Below are positions 33,391-41,788 of a DNA stretch of 48,609 bases, one piece after another. Numbering within the stretch: the first letter of the stretch is position 1; every line of letters begins with the position of its first letter. Where the stretch lies: the NCBI GenBank assembly GCA_017622875.1, contig JAGAQG010000011.1, positions 1 to 48,609 of the forward strand, read 5' to 3'. The position numbers and the translations under genes are program-made. The notes under the pieces were generated by a model. The model ran no database searches. It was not told the origin of the DNA and saw nothing but the letters and a program-made list of their open reading frames with translations. Origin of the DNA: Lachnospiraceae bacterium (GTDB lineage: Bacteria; Bacillota; Clostridia; Lachnospirales; Lachnospiraceae).

Positions 33391-36030
33391 GTGAAACAGT
33401 ACGGCGTAAACGAATTACGAAAAATGTTCTTGGAATTTTTCGAAAGCAAGGGACATCTGGCTATGAAGAGCTTTTCCCTTGTTCCAGTCAATGACAAGAG
33501 CTTATTACTTATCAATTCAGGTATGGCACCATTAAAGCCATACTTTACAGGTGCGGAAATTCCGCCAAGACGAAGAGTGACAACATGCCAGAAATGTATC
33601 CGTACAGGCGATATCGAAAACGTAGGTAAAACAGCACGTCATGGTACATTCTTTGAAATGCTCGGTAACTTCTCATTTGGTGATTACTTCAAAACAGAAG
33701 CAATTCACTGGTCATGGGAATTCTTGACAGAAGTAGTAGGTCTTGATCCAGAAAGACTCTATCCATCTGTTTACTTAGAGGATGATGAAGCATTTGATAT
33801 CTGGAATAAAGAAATCGGCATTGCACCAGAGAGAATTTTCCGTTTTGGAAAAGCAGATAACTTCTGGGAACACGGTGCTGGTCCATGTGGTCCATGTTCA
33901 GAAATCTATTATGACCGAGGAGAAAAATATGGCTGTGGAAAACCAGACTGTACAGTAGGCTGTGAATGTGACAGATACATTGAAGTTTGGAACAACGTAT
34001 TTACACAGTTTGATAATGATGGACATAATAACTATACAGAATTAGTTCAGAAAAACATCGATACAGGTATGGGGTTAGAGCGACTCGCAGTAGTTGTTCA
34101 GGATGTAGATTCTATTTTCGATGTAGATACAATCAGAAGTCTTCGTGATAAGGTTTGTGAAATCGCAAACTGTGAATATTACAAAGATGCTGATAAGGAC
34201 GTATCTATCCGTCTGATCACGGACCATATCCGTTCCGCTACATTTATGATCTCTGACGGTATCATGCCTACAAATGAAGGACGTGGATACGTACTTCGCC
34301 GTCTCATCAGACGTGCAGCACGTCACGGACGTTTACTCGGTGTGGATGGAAAATTCCTTGCAGATTTAAGTGCTGTAGTTATTGAAGGAAGCAAAGATGG
34401 ATATCCTGAATTAGAAGAGAAGAAAGAATTTATCTTTAAAGTATTAACTCAGGAAGAAGATCAGTTCAACAAAACAATCGATACAGGCCTTAAGATCTTA
34501 GGCGAAATGGAAGATGCATTGACAGCAGAAGGAAAGAAAACTTTAGCTGGTGCAGATGCATTCAAATTATATGATACTTATGGATTCCCTCTGGATTTAA
34601 CAAAAGAAATCCTTGAAGAAAAAGGATTCGATGTTGATGAAGCCGGATTCAAGGCATATATGGAAGAACAGAGAGTTCAGGCCCGTAATGCACGTAAGAC
34701 AACAAACTACATGGGTGCAGATGCAACTGTTTATGATGAAATTGATGCAGCTGTTACTACAGAATTTGTTGGTTATGATAAATTGACTGCTGATTCCAAA
34801 GTGACTGTTCTTACTACAGAAACAGAGCTTGTAGAAGCTATCACAGCTGGTGAAAACGCTACAGTATTCGTAGAAGAAACACCATTCTATGCTACTATGG
34901 GTGGTCAGGAAGGCGATAAAGGTATTATCACAGTAAATGATGCTGTATTCGAAGTATCTGAAACAATCAAACTCCGTGGCGGAAAAGTTGGTCATGTTGG
35001 TAAATTAACAAAAGGCATGATCAAAGTTGGTGATGTTGTTACATTAAGCGTTTGTACAGATGGCAGAAATGCAACATGTAAGAACCACAGTGCAACACAC
35101 CTTCTTCAGAAAGCATTAAAGACTGTATTAGGAAACCATGTAGAACAGAAGGGTTCTCTGGTAGCTCCGGACAGACTTCGTTTTGACTTTGCTCATTTCC
35201 AGGCTATGACAGCGGAAGAAATCGCAAAAGTAGAAGAATTAGTAAATAAAGAAATTCAGGCAGCACTTCCAGTCGTAACAGAAATTATGAACATTGAAGA
35301 TGCTAAGAAAACAGGTGCAATGGCTCTCTTCGGTGAAAAATATGCAGAAGATGTACGTGTTGTATCTATGGGTGATTTCTCTAAAGAACTCTGTGGTGGT
35401 ACTCACGTAGCAAATACAAGTGTGATCGGTTCCTTCAAGATCGTATCTGAAGCTGGTGTAGCTGCAGGCGTACGTCGTATTGAAGCTTTAACAGGCGAAG
35501 GTGTATTTGCATATTACAAGGAAATCGAAAGCAAACTTGCAGAAGTTGCAAAACTCGTAAAAGGAACTCCTGCAACAGCTGTTGAAAAAGTTGAACATTT
35601 ACTGGCTGAAGTAAAAGCACTTCAGAGTGAAAATGAATCCTTAAAGAGCAAAGCGGCAAAAGATGCTCTTGGTGATGTTATGAATCAGGTAGAAGAAGTA
35701 AATGGCATGAAAGTGCTTGCTACAAAGGTAGAAGGCGTAGACATGAACGGACTTCGTGAACTTGGTGACCAGTTAAAAGAAAAAATCGGCGAAGGTATTG
35801 TAGTGATTGCTTCCAACGTAGATGGCAAAGTAAATTTAATGGCTACTGCAACAGACGGCGCTATGAAAGCAGGTGCTCATGCAGGTAACCTGATTAAAGA
35901 AATCGCAAAACTTGTAGGCGGTGGCGGCGGCGGTCGTCCAAACATGGCTCAGGCCGGCGGTAAGAACCCTGCAGGTATCGATGATGCTATTGCAAAAGCA
36001 AAAGAAGTGGCTGCAGTTCAGCTCTCTTAA
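33391..36030 (+). CDS. alaS: Alanyl-tRNA synthetase
   Basis: The 879-residue class II synthetase charges tRNA-Ala. Visible are motif regions LINSGMAPLKPYF, RVTTCQKCIRTGDI and FFEMLGNFSFGDYF, the G-rich helix TDHIRSATFMISDG, and the editing domain with HSATH and CGGTHV metal ligands. The C-terminal C-Ala domain ends in a Gly run and GIDDAIAKAKE. GTG 33391 is the probable start: GGAGGA lies seven bases before it. The frame reaches back to a TTG at 33376, which overlaps that ribosome site. It has no T-box and appears to be co-transcribed from the rnhA promoter. Confidence 0.97.
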   Translation: MKQYGVNELRKMFLEFFESKGHLAMKSFSLVPVNDKSLLLINSGMAPLKPYFTGAEIPPRRRVTTCQKCIRTGDIENVGKTARHGTFFEMLGNFSFGDYFKTEAIHWSWEFLTEVVGLDPERLYPSVYLEDDEAFDIWNKEIGIAPERIFRFGKADNFWEHGAGPCGPCSEIYYDRGEKYGCGKPDCTVGCECDRYIEVWNNVFTQFDNDGHNNYTELVQKNIDTGMGLERLAVVVQDVDSIFDVDTIRSLRDKVCEIANCEYYKDADKDVSIRLITDHIRSATFMISDGIMPTNEGRGYVLRRLIRRAARHGRLLGVDGKFLADLSAVVIEGSKDGYPELEEKKEFIFKVLTQEEDQFNKTIDTGLKILGEMEDALTAEGKKTLAGADAFKLYDTYGFPLDLTKEILEEKGFDVDEAGFKAYMEEQRVQARNARKTTNYMGADATVYDEIDAAVTTEFVGYDKLTADSKVTVLTTETELVEAITAGENATVFVEETPFYATMGGQEGDKGIITVNDAVFEVSETIKLRGGKVGHVGKLTKGMIKVGDVVTLSVCTDGRNATCKNHSATHLLQKALKTVLGNHVEQKGSLVAPDRLRFDFAHFQAMTAEEIAKVEELVNKEIQAALPVVTEIMNIEDAKKTGAMALFGEKYAEDVRVVSMGDFSKELCGGTHVANTSVIGSFKIVSEAGVAAGVRRIEALTGEGVFAYYKEIESKLAEVAKLVKGTPATAVEKVEHLLAEVKALQSENESLKSKAAKDALGDVMNQVEEVNGMKVLATKVEGVDMNGLRELGDQLKEKIGEGIVVIASNVDGKVNLMATATDGAMKAGAHAGNLIKEIAKLVGGGGGGRPNMAQAGGKNPAGIDDAIAKAKEVAAVQLS

Positions 36031-36062
36031 GAAAATTTCTGCGGAAATTTGTGGAAAATCAC

Positions 36063-36091
36063 TTGACAAGAGAAAGGTCGTACCATATAAT
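36063..36091 (+). promoter_or_regulatory. Sigma-A promoter of rpsU
   Basis: TTGACA (36063-36068), 17-base spacer, TATAAT (36086-36091): two perfect elements. Start near 36098. Confidence 0.9.
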
Positions 36092-36118
36092 AACGAGAGT
36101 GCAATAAAAATACCCATA

Positions 36119-36146
36119 CAGTTGTATTATGCACAATACACAACTG
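36119..36146 (+). promoter_or_regulatory. Stem-loop in the rpsU leader
   Basis: CAGTTG TATT (36119-36128), loop ATGCAC, AATA, a two-base bulge, CAACTG (36141-36146). It lies directly before the purine-rich ribosome-site region and about 20 bases after the predicted start. Confidence 0.5.
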
Positions 36147-36168
36147 GAGGGAGGTTAGGTGTGATTCT

Positions 36169-36345
36169 ATGTCAAATGTAATCGTAAAAGAAAACGAGAC
36201 TTTAGATAGCGCTTTACGCAGATTCAAGAGAAACTGTGCAAAAGCAGGTATTCAGCAGGAAATTCGTAAGAGAGAACATTACGAAAAACCAAGCGTAAGA
36301 CGTAAGAAAAAATCTGAAGCAGCTAGAAAACGTAAATACAATTAA
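36169..36345 (+). CDS. rpsU: 30S ribosomal protein S21
   Basis: A 58-residue basic protein starting [19 protein letters not shown], with the conserved [20 protein letters not shown] stretch and the basic tail [15 protein letters not shown]. This is the standard bS21 sequence for clostridia, where it contacts the 16S 3' end near the anti-Shine-Dalgarno. The frame is short but unmistakable. It has its own strong promoter and terminator, so it is a single-gene unit. ATG 36169 has AGGTG upstream within a longer purine-rich region. Confidence 0.95.
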   Translation: MSNVIVKENETLDSALRRFKRNCAKAGIQQEIRKREHYEKPSVRRKKKSEAARKRKYN

Positions 36346-36354
36346 TTTTGTGCA

Positions 36355-36386
36355 AAAAGGGACTGGAAAAAATTTCAGTCCCTTTT
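36355..36386 (+). terminator. Terminator after rpsU
   Basis: AAAAGGGACTG (36355-36365) pairs with CAGTCCCTTTT (36376-36386); A and T tracts lie on both sides. Confidence 0.9.
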
Positions 36387-36461
36387 CTAAATTACATGAG
36401 TGTATGAAGTTTTTGTAAAGAAACTTTAAGACAGGGTAAGAAAACAAAAGAGGGATTTTTC

Positions 36462-36950
36462 ATGGATTTATTGAATGAATTACTTTCTAATCGTGTTCTG
36501 GCAGCCGGTATTTGCGGTTGGGCATCGGCACAGGTTATCAAAGCAATTTTATATACGATTCTGCACAGGGAATTTTCTCTGGAACGTCTGTTTGGCGATG
36601 GGGGAATGCCGAGCGGACATTCCGCGACTGTCAGTGCCATGGCAATGATGTCGCTGCTTCACTATGGGGTTGGATCCTTTGAATTTGCAATCAGCGCGAT
36701 GCTTGCGATTATCGTCATGCATGACGCCATGGGTGTACGTCTGGAGACTGGAAAGCAGGCTGAAGTTATTAATGAATTAACTACTCTGATTGAAGAGATT
36801 GTGGATGATTTTAACAATGAGGAGACCTGGGAAAAGAAGTTCCAAAAGGTATTTTCAGAGGATAAATTGAAAGAATATGTAGGCCATACACCGTTACAGG
36901 TGGCAGCAGGCGGTGCATTAGGACTGCTGATCGGATGGTTGATGCATTAA
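36462..36950 (+). CDS. Divergent PAP2-family membrane protein (YuiD/DUF212)
   Basis: The 162-residue membrane protein has GWASAQVIKAILY, then the GDGGMPSGHSATVSAMA motif that corresponds to the phosphatase motif of PAP2 enzymes, and AIIVMHDAMGVRLETGKQAEVIN. It has three to four membrane helices, with a last one ending GGALGLLIGWLMH. The family is annotated as divergent phosphatidic acid phosphatase; activity is unproven. AGAGGG precedes the ATG. Confidence 0.88.
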   Translation: MDLLNELLSNRVLAAGICGWASAQVIKAILYTILHREFSLERLFGDGGMPSGHSATVSAMAMMSLLHYGVGSFEFAISAMLAIIVMHDAMGVRLETGKQAEVINELTTLIEEIVDDFNNEETWEKKFQKVFSEDKLKEYVGHTPLQVAAGGALGLLIGWLMH

Positions 36951-36968
36951 TGAAATAGTAGTTCTTTT

Positions 36969-36997
36969 TTGAAAAAACTCCTACTAAACTGTACAAA
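36969..36997 (+). promoter_or_regulatory. Candidate sigma-A promoter of the first DD-carboxypeptidase
   Basis: TTGAAA (36969-36974), 17-base spacer, TACAAA (36992-36997). Start predicted near 37004, just before the right arm of the hairpin at 36972-37018. Confidence 0.45.
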
Positions 36998-37018
36998 GGT
37001 TTATATGGGAGTTTTTTT
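36972..37018 (+). terminator. Hairpin/terminator that sequesters the DD-carboxypeptidase ribosome site
   Basis: AAAAAACTCC (36972-36981) pairs with GGAGTTTTTT (37008-37017), 26-base loop, T run up to GTG 37019. The right arm contains GGGAG (37007-37011), the ribosome site. Confidence 0.7.
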
Positions 37019-38227
37019 GTGAGAAAAAATATCATTTGGATTTTAGTAATGACCATGCTGTTGTCGATTTTTTATCCATTTACAGTATGGGCGGCGGAGG
37101 ATGTGTCTGAAAGCAATGTGGAGGAAAATGCTGAAGGAGCAGCCATTGGCATTGCAGCGCCGCATGCGGTTTTAATGGAAGCGTCTACAGGGACGGTTCT
37201 TTATGAAAAGGATGCTCATACCGCAGTGCCGCCGGCAAGTGTGACGAAGATCATGACGATGCTTCTTATTTTTGAGGCATTGGAGGAGAACAAGATTAAA
37301 CTGGAGGATACAGTCGTTGTATCTGAAAAAGCAGCATCTATGGGCGGTTCGCAGGTTTATTTGGAACCCAATGAACAGCAGACTGTGGATACCATGTTAA
37401 AATGTATTGCCATTGCAAGTGCGAACGATGCCTATGTGGCAATGGCAGAATTTGTTTCCGGAAGTGAAGAGGCCTTTGTAAATAAAATGAATGAGCGTGC
37501 CAAAGAACTTGGTATGGAAAATACACATTTTATGAACTGCAATGGATTGGATGTAGATGGCCATGAAATCAGCGCTTATGACGTGGCATTAATGTCCAGA
37601 GAACTGCTGATAAATCATCCGCAGGTACATAATTACTGTACAGTCTGGATGGATACGATCATACATAATACAGCCAAAGGAAGTCAGGAATTTGGGCTGA
37701 ATAATACAAATAAATTAATCAGACAATATGAATATAGTACGGGTTTAAAAACCGGTTCTACCAGCAAAGCGGGATTCTGTGTTTCTGCGACTGCGAAAAA
37801 GGCAGATATGGAGCTGATCGCTGTCATTATGAATGGAGAGACCAGTAAATCCAGATTTTTAGATGCAACGACACTTTTAAATTATGGCTATGCAAATTAT
37901 CAGATTTATCGTGATACCGATGCAGAAAGAGAAAAGTTATATGAAATTCCAGTAAAAGCAGGAGTAGAGACCAGTATTGTGCCTGTGTATGAAAAAGAAT
38001 TTGTTTTTCTATTAATGAATGGAGAAAGTCTGACATCTATTGAAAAAAGGCTGGAAATCCCGGAAGAGCTGCAGGCACCGATCGAAGAAAATCAGGTACT
38101 GGGGACATTGAGCTATTATCACGGGAATGAAAAACTGGGAGAAATAAATATTCTCGCAGACAAAGCAATTGCAGCGGCAAAATATTCGGATTATGTGAAA
38201 AGAGTGTGGCTTGCATGGATGATGTAA
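37019..38227 (+). CDS. D-alanyl-D-alanine carboxypeptidase (DacF/PBP5-type)
   Basis: The 402-residue exported protein trims D-Ala from peptidoglycan side chains. A signal peptide (residues 1-26, ending VWAA) precedes the penicillin-binding core with Ser74-x-x-Lys77 (SVTK), Ser134-Ala-Asn136 and Lys244-Thr-Gly (KTG). A PBP5-type C-terminal beta domain (about 290-370) and a hydrophobic end helix (VKRVWLAWMM) follow, as expected for a membrane anchor. It starts with GTG seven bases after GGGAG. A second homologue lies at 40478. A role in sporulation or vegetative wall trimming cannot be decided. Confidence 0.93.
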   Translation: MRKNIIWILVMTMLLSIFYPFTVWAAEDVSESNVEENAEGAAIGIAAPHAVLMEASTGTVLYEKDAHTAVPPASVTKIMTMLLIFEALEENKIKLEDTVVVSEKAASMGGSQVYLEPNEQQTVDTMLKCIAIASANDAYVAMAEFVSGSEEAFVNKMNERAKELGMENTHFMNCNGLDVDGHEISAYDVALMSRELLINHPQVHNYCTVWMDTIIHNTAKGSQEFGLNNTNKLIRQYEYSTGLKTGSTSKAGFCVSATAKKADMELIAVIMNGETSKSRFLDATTLLNYGYANYQIYRDTDAEREKLYEIPVKAGVETSIVPVYEKEFVFLLMNGESLTSIEKRLEIPEELQAPIEENQVLGTLSYYHGNEKLGEINILADKAIAAAKYSDYVKRVWLAWMM

Positions 38228-38258
38228 CTTATGGTAAGATGGTGTGCGGAGGCGCGTT

Positions 38259-39050
38259 ATGTTCGAGACAGTACATTATCAGATTCAATCAAAGAAAATA
38301 AAATCTCCTGTAACAATTGTGATGCTTGCAGATCTGCACAATCACACTTATGGAGAGAATAATAAGATTCTATTAGGAGAAATTGAAAAGAATTCTCCGG
38401 ATTTTGTATGTCTTGCGGGTGATATGCTTATTGGACATTCACAGATTCCTTATGAAATTGGGCAAAAGGCAGTGATGGAGCTTGCGAAAAAATATCCCGT
38501 ATTCTATGGACTTGGAAATCATGAAGCCCGCATGAGACAGGACGTGGAAATTTACGGTACGCGTTATGAAGAATATATGAAGCCGTTAAAAGCTCTTGGA
38601 GTAAAGGTGCTTGTGAATGAACAGGCAGACTTCGCAGTGGGAGAAAATAAATTTCGAATTTATGGATATGATCTTCCACCAAAATATTTTAAAAAATTTA
38701 ACCGATATGTGTTTGGAGAAGCACAGGTAGAAGGGGAACTTGGAAAATGTGAGACTTCGGAGGAAATCTACCACATTCTTCTGGCGCATAATCCGGTCTA
38801 TTTTAAACAATATGCTGCATGGGGAGCTGACCTGACTTTATCAGGGCATCTGCATGGAGGGATTATCAGGCTGCCGCTGATTGGAGGAATTATCACCCCT
38901 CAGGCAAAACTGTTCCCGCGATACAGCGCAGGAAACTATAGGATTGGCGAGAAACAGATGATTGTTTCAAGGGGACTTGGAACCCACACAATACCGATTC
39001 GTTTTAACAATAAGCCGGAATTATCAGTTATTCATTTAAGTCCGGTATAG
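38259..39050 (+). CDS. Metallophosphoesterase (YkuE/YaeI-like)
   Basis: The 263-residue calcineurin-like phosphoesterase has metal-binding motifs in order: LADLHNHTYG, CLAGDMLIG, GLGNHEAR, LLAHNPVYF and LSGHLHGGIIRLP. There is no clear signal peptide. GGAGG lies six bases before ATG 38259, so the GTG at 38244 is not used. Related proteins hydrolyse lipid headgroups or cyclic phosphates; the substrate is unknown. It is 31 bases after the carboxypeptidase and 23 bases before scpA. Confidence 0.88.
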   Translation: MFETVHYQIQSKKIKSPVTIVMLADLHNHTYGENNKILLGEIEKNSPDFVCLAGDMLIGHSQIPYEIGQKAVMELAKKYPVFYGLGNHEARMRQDVEIYGTRYEEYMKPLKALGVKVLVNEQADFAVGENKFRIYGYDLPPKYFKKFNRYVFGEAQVEGELGKCETSEEIYHILLAHNPVYFKQYAAWGADLTLSGHLHGGIIRLPLIGGIITPQAKLFPRYSAGNYRIGEKQMIVSRGLGTHTIPIRFNNKPELSVIHLSPV

Positions 39051-39073
39051 ATTTACAGAGAAATGGAAAAATA

Positions 39074-39835
39074 ATGGCATTACCAGTAAAGATAGAAAAT
39101 TTTGAGGGTCCCTTAGACCTGCTGCTGCATCTGATTGATGTAAATAAATTTAATATTTTTGATATTCCAATCGTGGAAATTACAGAGCAGTATCTGGAAT
39201 ATGTTCGCAATATGGAGACAAAGGACTTAAATGTCATGAGTGAATTTCTTGTCATGGCAGCAACACTTCTGGAAGTCAAAGCAAAAATGCTCCTGCCGGC
39301 AGAAGTTAATGAAGAGGGGGAAGAAATTGACCCTCGTGAAGAACTTGTTCAAAAGCTTTTAGAATATAAGATGTATAAATATATGTCTTATGAGCTGAAA
39401 GACCGTATGCAGGATGCTGCGAAAGCGATGTACAAAGAGCCGACGATTCCGGAAGAAGTAGAAAGTTATATAGAGCCGGTGGATATGGAAAAGCTGCTGG
39501 GAGACCTTACATTAAAAAAACTCAATGACATTTTTCAGTCGATTATGAAACGACAGAATGATAAAGTTGACCCGATTCGAAGCAAGTTCGGAAAGATAGA
39601 AAAAGAAGAGGTATCTTTGGAGGAAAAGCTGGATTTTGTGGAAAATTATGCGATTGAGCACGGAACTTTTTCTTTTAAGAAGATGTTGGAGGGACAAAAG
39701 AGTAAGATGCAGGTGGTGGTAACTTTCCTTGCAATCCTGGAACTTATGAAAACGGGGAAAATTGTGATTCGACAAGAAGAAACATTTGGAGATATTATCA
39801 TTACATCCGCAAAGTTTTATAAAAAAGAAGCGTAA
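39074..39835 (+). CDS. scpA: Segregation and condensation protein A
   Basis: The 253-residue kleisin links the SMC heads. It starts with the family motif LPVKIENFEGPLDLLLHLID, then ITEQYLEYV and FLVMAATLLEVKAKMLLP, and ends with the winged-helix segment VVVTFLAILELMKTGKIVI-Q. Length is standard. It is followed 18 bases later by scpB, as is usual. Confidence 0.96.
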   Translation: MALPVKIENFEGPLDLLLHLIDVNKFNIFDIPIVEITEQYLEYVRNMETKDLNVMSEFLVMAATLLEVKAKMLLPAEVNEEGEEIDPREELVQKLLEYKMYKYMSYELKDRMQDAAKAMYKEPTIPEEVESYIEPVDMEKLLGDLTLKKLNDIFQSIMKRQNDKVDPIRSKFGKIEKEEVSLEEKLDFVENYAIEHGTFSFKKMLEGQKSKMQVVVTFLAILELMKTGKIVIRQEETFGDIIITSAKFYKKEA

Positions 39836-39853
39836 GAGATATCCGGAGGAACT

Positions 39854-40423
39854 ATGGAATTACAGAAAATTGAGGCGGCAATCGAGGCCATTCTCTTTAC
39901 TATGGGAGAAGCGGTGGAGGTAGAAAAGATTGCCATTGCCATTGAACATGATAAAGATACAACGAGAAAGATCATCCGAAATATGATGGATAAATATAAT
40001 GCAGAAGATCGGGGAATCCGTGTCATCGAGCTGGAGGATTCTTTTCAGCTCTGCTCGAAAACAGAATATTATGATGTGCTGATTAAAGTCGCGAAGCAGC
40101 CAAAGAAGTATTCGTTGACGGATGTACAGCTGGAGGTTCTTTCCATAACTGCCTATAAGCAGCCGATTACGAGAGCAGAGATTGAAAAAATTCGTGGTGT
40201 AAATTCGGATCATGCCATCAATAAGCTGGTAGAATACGGACTGATTAAAGAAGTAGGCCGTTTAAATGCACCGGGCCGTCCAATGCTGTTTGGAACCACA
40301 GAGGATTTCCTTCGCAACTTTGGCGTCACTTCTCTTGAAGATTTACCATCTCTTTCAGCAACAGAGATTGCAGACTTTGAGGCAGAAGCGGAAGAAGAAG
40401 TTCAGATTCGTCTGGGTGTCTAA
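39854..40423 (+). CDS. scpB: Segregation and condensation protein B
   Basis: The 189-residue partner of ScpA in the SMC complex has two winged helices: IEAAIEAILFTMGEAVEVEKIA at the start, then LEVLSITAYKQPITRAEIEKIRGV and LINEVGR-like LIKEVGRLNAPGRPMLFGTT. GGAGG precedes the ATG. Gene order scpA-scpB-dacB is common in Firmicutes. Confidence 0.96.
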   Translation: MELQKIEAAIEAILFTMGEAVEVEKIAIAIEHDKDTTRKIIRNMMDKYNAEDRGIRVIELEDSFQLCSKTEYYDVLIKVAKQPKKYSLTDVQLEVLSITAYKQPITRAEIEKIRGVNSDHAINKLVEYGLIKEVGRLNAPGRPMLFGTTEDFLRNFGVTSLEDLPSLSATEIADFEAEAEEEVQIRLGV

Positions 40424-40451
40424 CATATAAACAAACATTTCCTCATAAACT
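40423..40451 (+). promoter_or_regulatory. Sigma-E-like promoter of the second DD-carboxypeptidase
   Basis: ACATATA (40423-40429), 14-base spacer, CATAAACT (40444-40451), 7 of 8 to the sigma-E -10 CATACANT; the -35 matches 5 of 7. Start predicted near 40458, in the loop of the hairpin at 40439-40472. Confidence 0.5.
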
Positions 40452-40472
40452 CTATAAAAAGTTTTTGAGGAA
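40439..40472 (+). promoter_or_regulatory. Stem-loop that sequesters the dacB ribosome site
   Basis: TTCCTCA-T-AAACT (40439-40451) pairs with AGTTT-T-TGAGGAA (40460-40472), one T-T mismatch, eight-base loop. The right arm holds GAGG, seven bases before ATG 40478. There is no T run, so it would block translation rather than transcription. Confidence 0.7.
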
Positions 40473-40477
40473 TATCT

Positions 40478-41692
40478 ATGAATAGATTGAGAAAACTTTC
40501 AAAACAGGTCATAGCAGGAATCCTTTGTATGGTTCTGATGCAATGTCCTGTTTTTTTGCTGCGGGCAAATGGAGCGGAGACACCAGAAAGTCTATATTCC
40601 ATGGGAGCAGTTCTGATGGATGCTGATTCCGGAAGAGTTTTGTTTTCGAAGAATGCCAGAGAATCTTATGCTATGGCAAGCACTACAAAAATCATGACCT
40701 GTATTCTTGCGTTAGAGCTTGGAGAGGATGATCAGATTGTAACATTTTCTGATACAGCAGCAGCGCAGCCGGATGTACAGATGAATGCGAAGGCGGGGGA
40801 ACAGTACTATTTAAAAGATCTGCTGTATTCAGTTATGCTGGAATCCCACAATGACAGTGCAGTGGCAGTTGCAGAGGCAATTGGAGGTGATGTAGAATCT
40901 TTTGTAAAACTTATGGACAAAAAGGCAGAGGCAATTGGCTGCACAAAAACCAATTTTGTAACACCCAATGGTCTGGATGGCACAGATGAAAGCGGTGATC
41001 ATTGTACCACTGCTGAAGAACTGGCAATGATATTAAGATACTGCATTACAATTTCTTCAAAGGCTGAAGAATTTATAAACATTACAGGAACTTCTTCGTA
41101 TGAATTTCAGGAGCTGAATGGAAAACGTTATGTCAGCTGCAATAATCATAATGCGCTTTTGAATTCCTATGAAGGCGCATTTACGGGAAAGACCGGATTT
41201 ACAGGAAAGGCAGGATATTGTTATACCGGTGCAGTTAAAAAAGGGGAAAAGACGATGATTATTGCCCTTTTAGGAGCTGGATGGTATCCTCATAAGACAT
41301 GCAAATGGAAAGATGCAAAAAAACTTCTGGATTATGGGTTTGAAAACTATGACTATCAGACGATTGGAACGCAGAACTGGGAATTTCCGAATATCCCGGT
41401 AGAGGGTGGAATGGAAGAAACGGTAGCTGTCGCAACTGACGCTGGAACATTCTCGTATTTGCTGGGAAAAGATGAGACTGCCAGATGTAAGGTGGAGTAT
41501 GCAAAAGTGCTGCAGGCGCCTGTGGCGAAGAATACAGTGATAGGAACGATTACCTATGAACTGGAAGGAAAAATTATAGAGCAATTTAAGATATATACAG
41601 TAGAAGAAAATGAAAAATCTACATTTTGGAATGTGGTAAAGAAATGGCTAAGAATAATACAAGATTTTGTGCTAAACTTGATAAATAAATAA
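40478..41692 (+). CDS. D-alanyl-D-alanine carboxypeptidase (DacB/DacF-type)
   Basis: The 404-residue exported penicillin-binding protein has a signal peptide (1-33), Ser68-x-x-Lys71 in ASTTKIM, S-H-N in MLESHNDSAVAV and KTG in FTGKTGFTGKAG. A C-terminal beta domain and an amphipathic anchor (VVKKWLRIIQDFVLNLINK) follow. In B. subtilis dacB lies near scpAB and acts in spore cortex synthesis under sigma-E; the sigma-E-like promoter here agrees. It shares domain order with the protein at 37019, suggesting an old duplication around scpAB. Confidence 0.92.
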   Translation: MNRLRKLSKQVIAGILCMVLMQCPVFLLRANGAETPESLYSMGAVLMDADSGRVLFSKNARESYAMASTTKIMTCILALELGEDDQIVTFSDTAAAQPDVQMNAKAGEQYYLKDLLYSVMLESHNDSAVAVAEAIGGDVESFVKLMDKKAEAIGCTKTNFVTPNGLDGTDESGDHCTTAEELAMILRYCITISSKAEEFINITGTSSYEFQELNGKRYVSCNNHNALLNSYEGAFTGKTGFTGKAGYCYTGAVKKGEKTMIIALLGAGWYPHKTCKWKDAKKLLDYGFENYDYQTIGTQNWEFPNIPVEGGMEETVAVATDAGTFSYLLGKDETARCKVEYAKVLQAPVAKNTVIGTITYELEGKIIEQFKIYTVEENEKSTFWNVVKKWLRIIQDFVLNLINK

Positions 41693-41700
41693 CAAAATGC

Positions 41701-41729
41701 TTGCTTTTCGAATGTGATTTTGTTATGAT
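41701..41729 (+). promoter_or_regulatory. Candidate promoter of the carboxyltransferase operon
   Basis: TTGCTT (41701-41706), 17-base spacer, TATGAT (41724-41729). The -10 overlaps the right arm of an inverted repeat TAACAAAAT/ATTTTGTTA (41690-41698, 41717-41725), whose left arm contains the upstream stop codon. Confidence 0.5.
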
Positions 41730-41788
41730 GGTAAGCGGCAGAAAATGGTATTATTTTTTATACAATACATAAAGATGGAGGAGTAAAA

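Noticed and set aside
41720-41737. Rex operator before the carboxyltransferase operon
   Set aside because: TTGTTA-N6-TAAGCG matches only 9 of 12 fixed positions and only one half site is good; kept as a note, not a feature.
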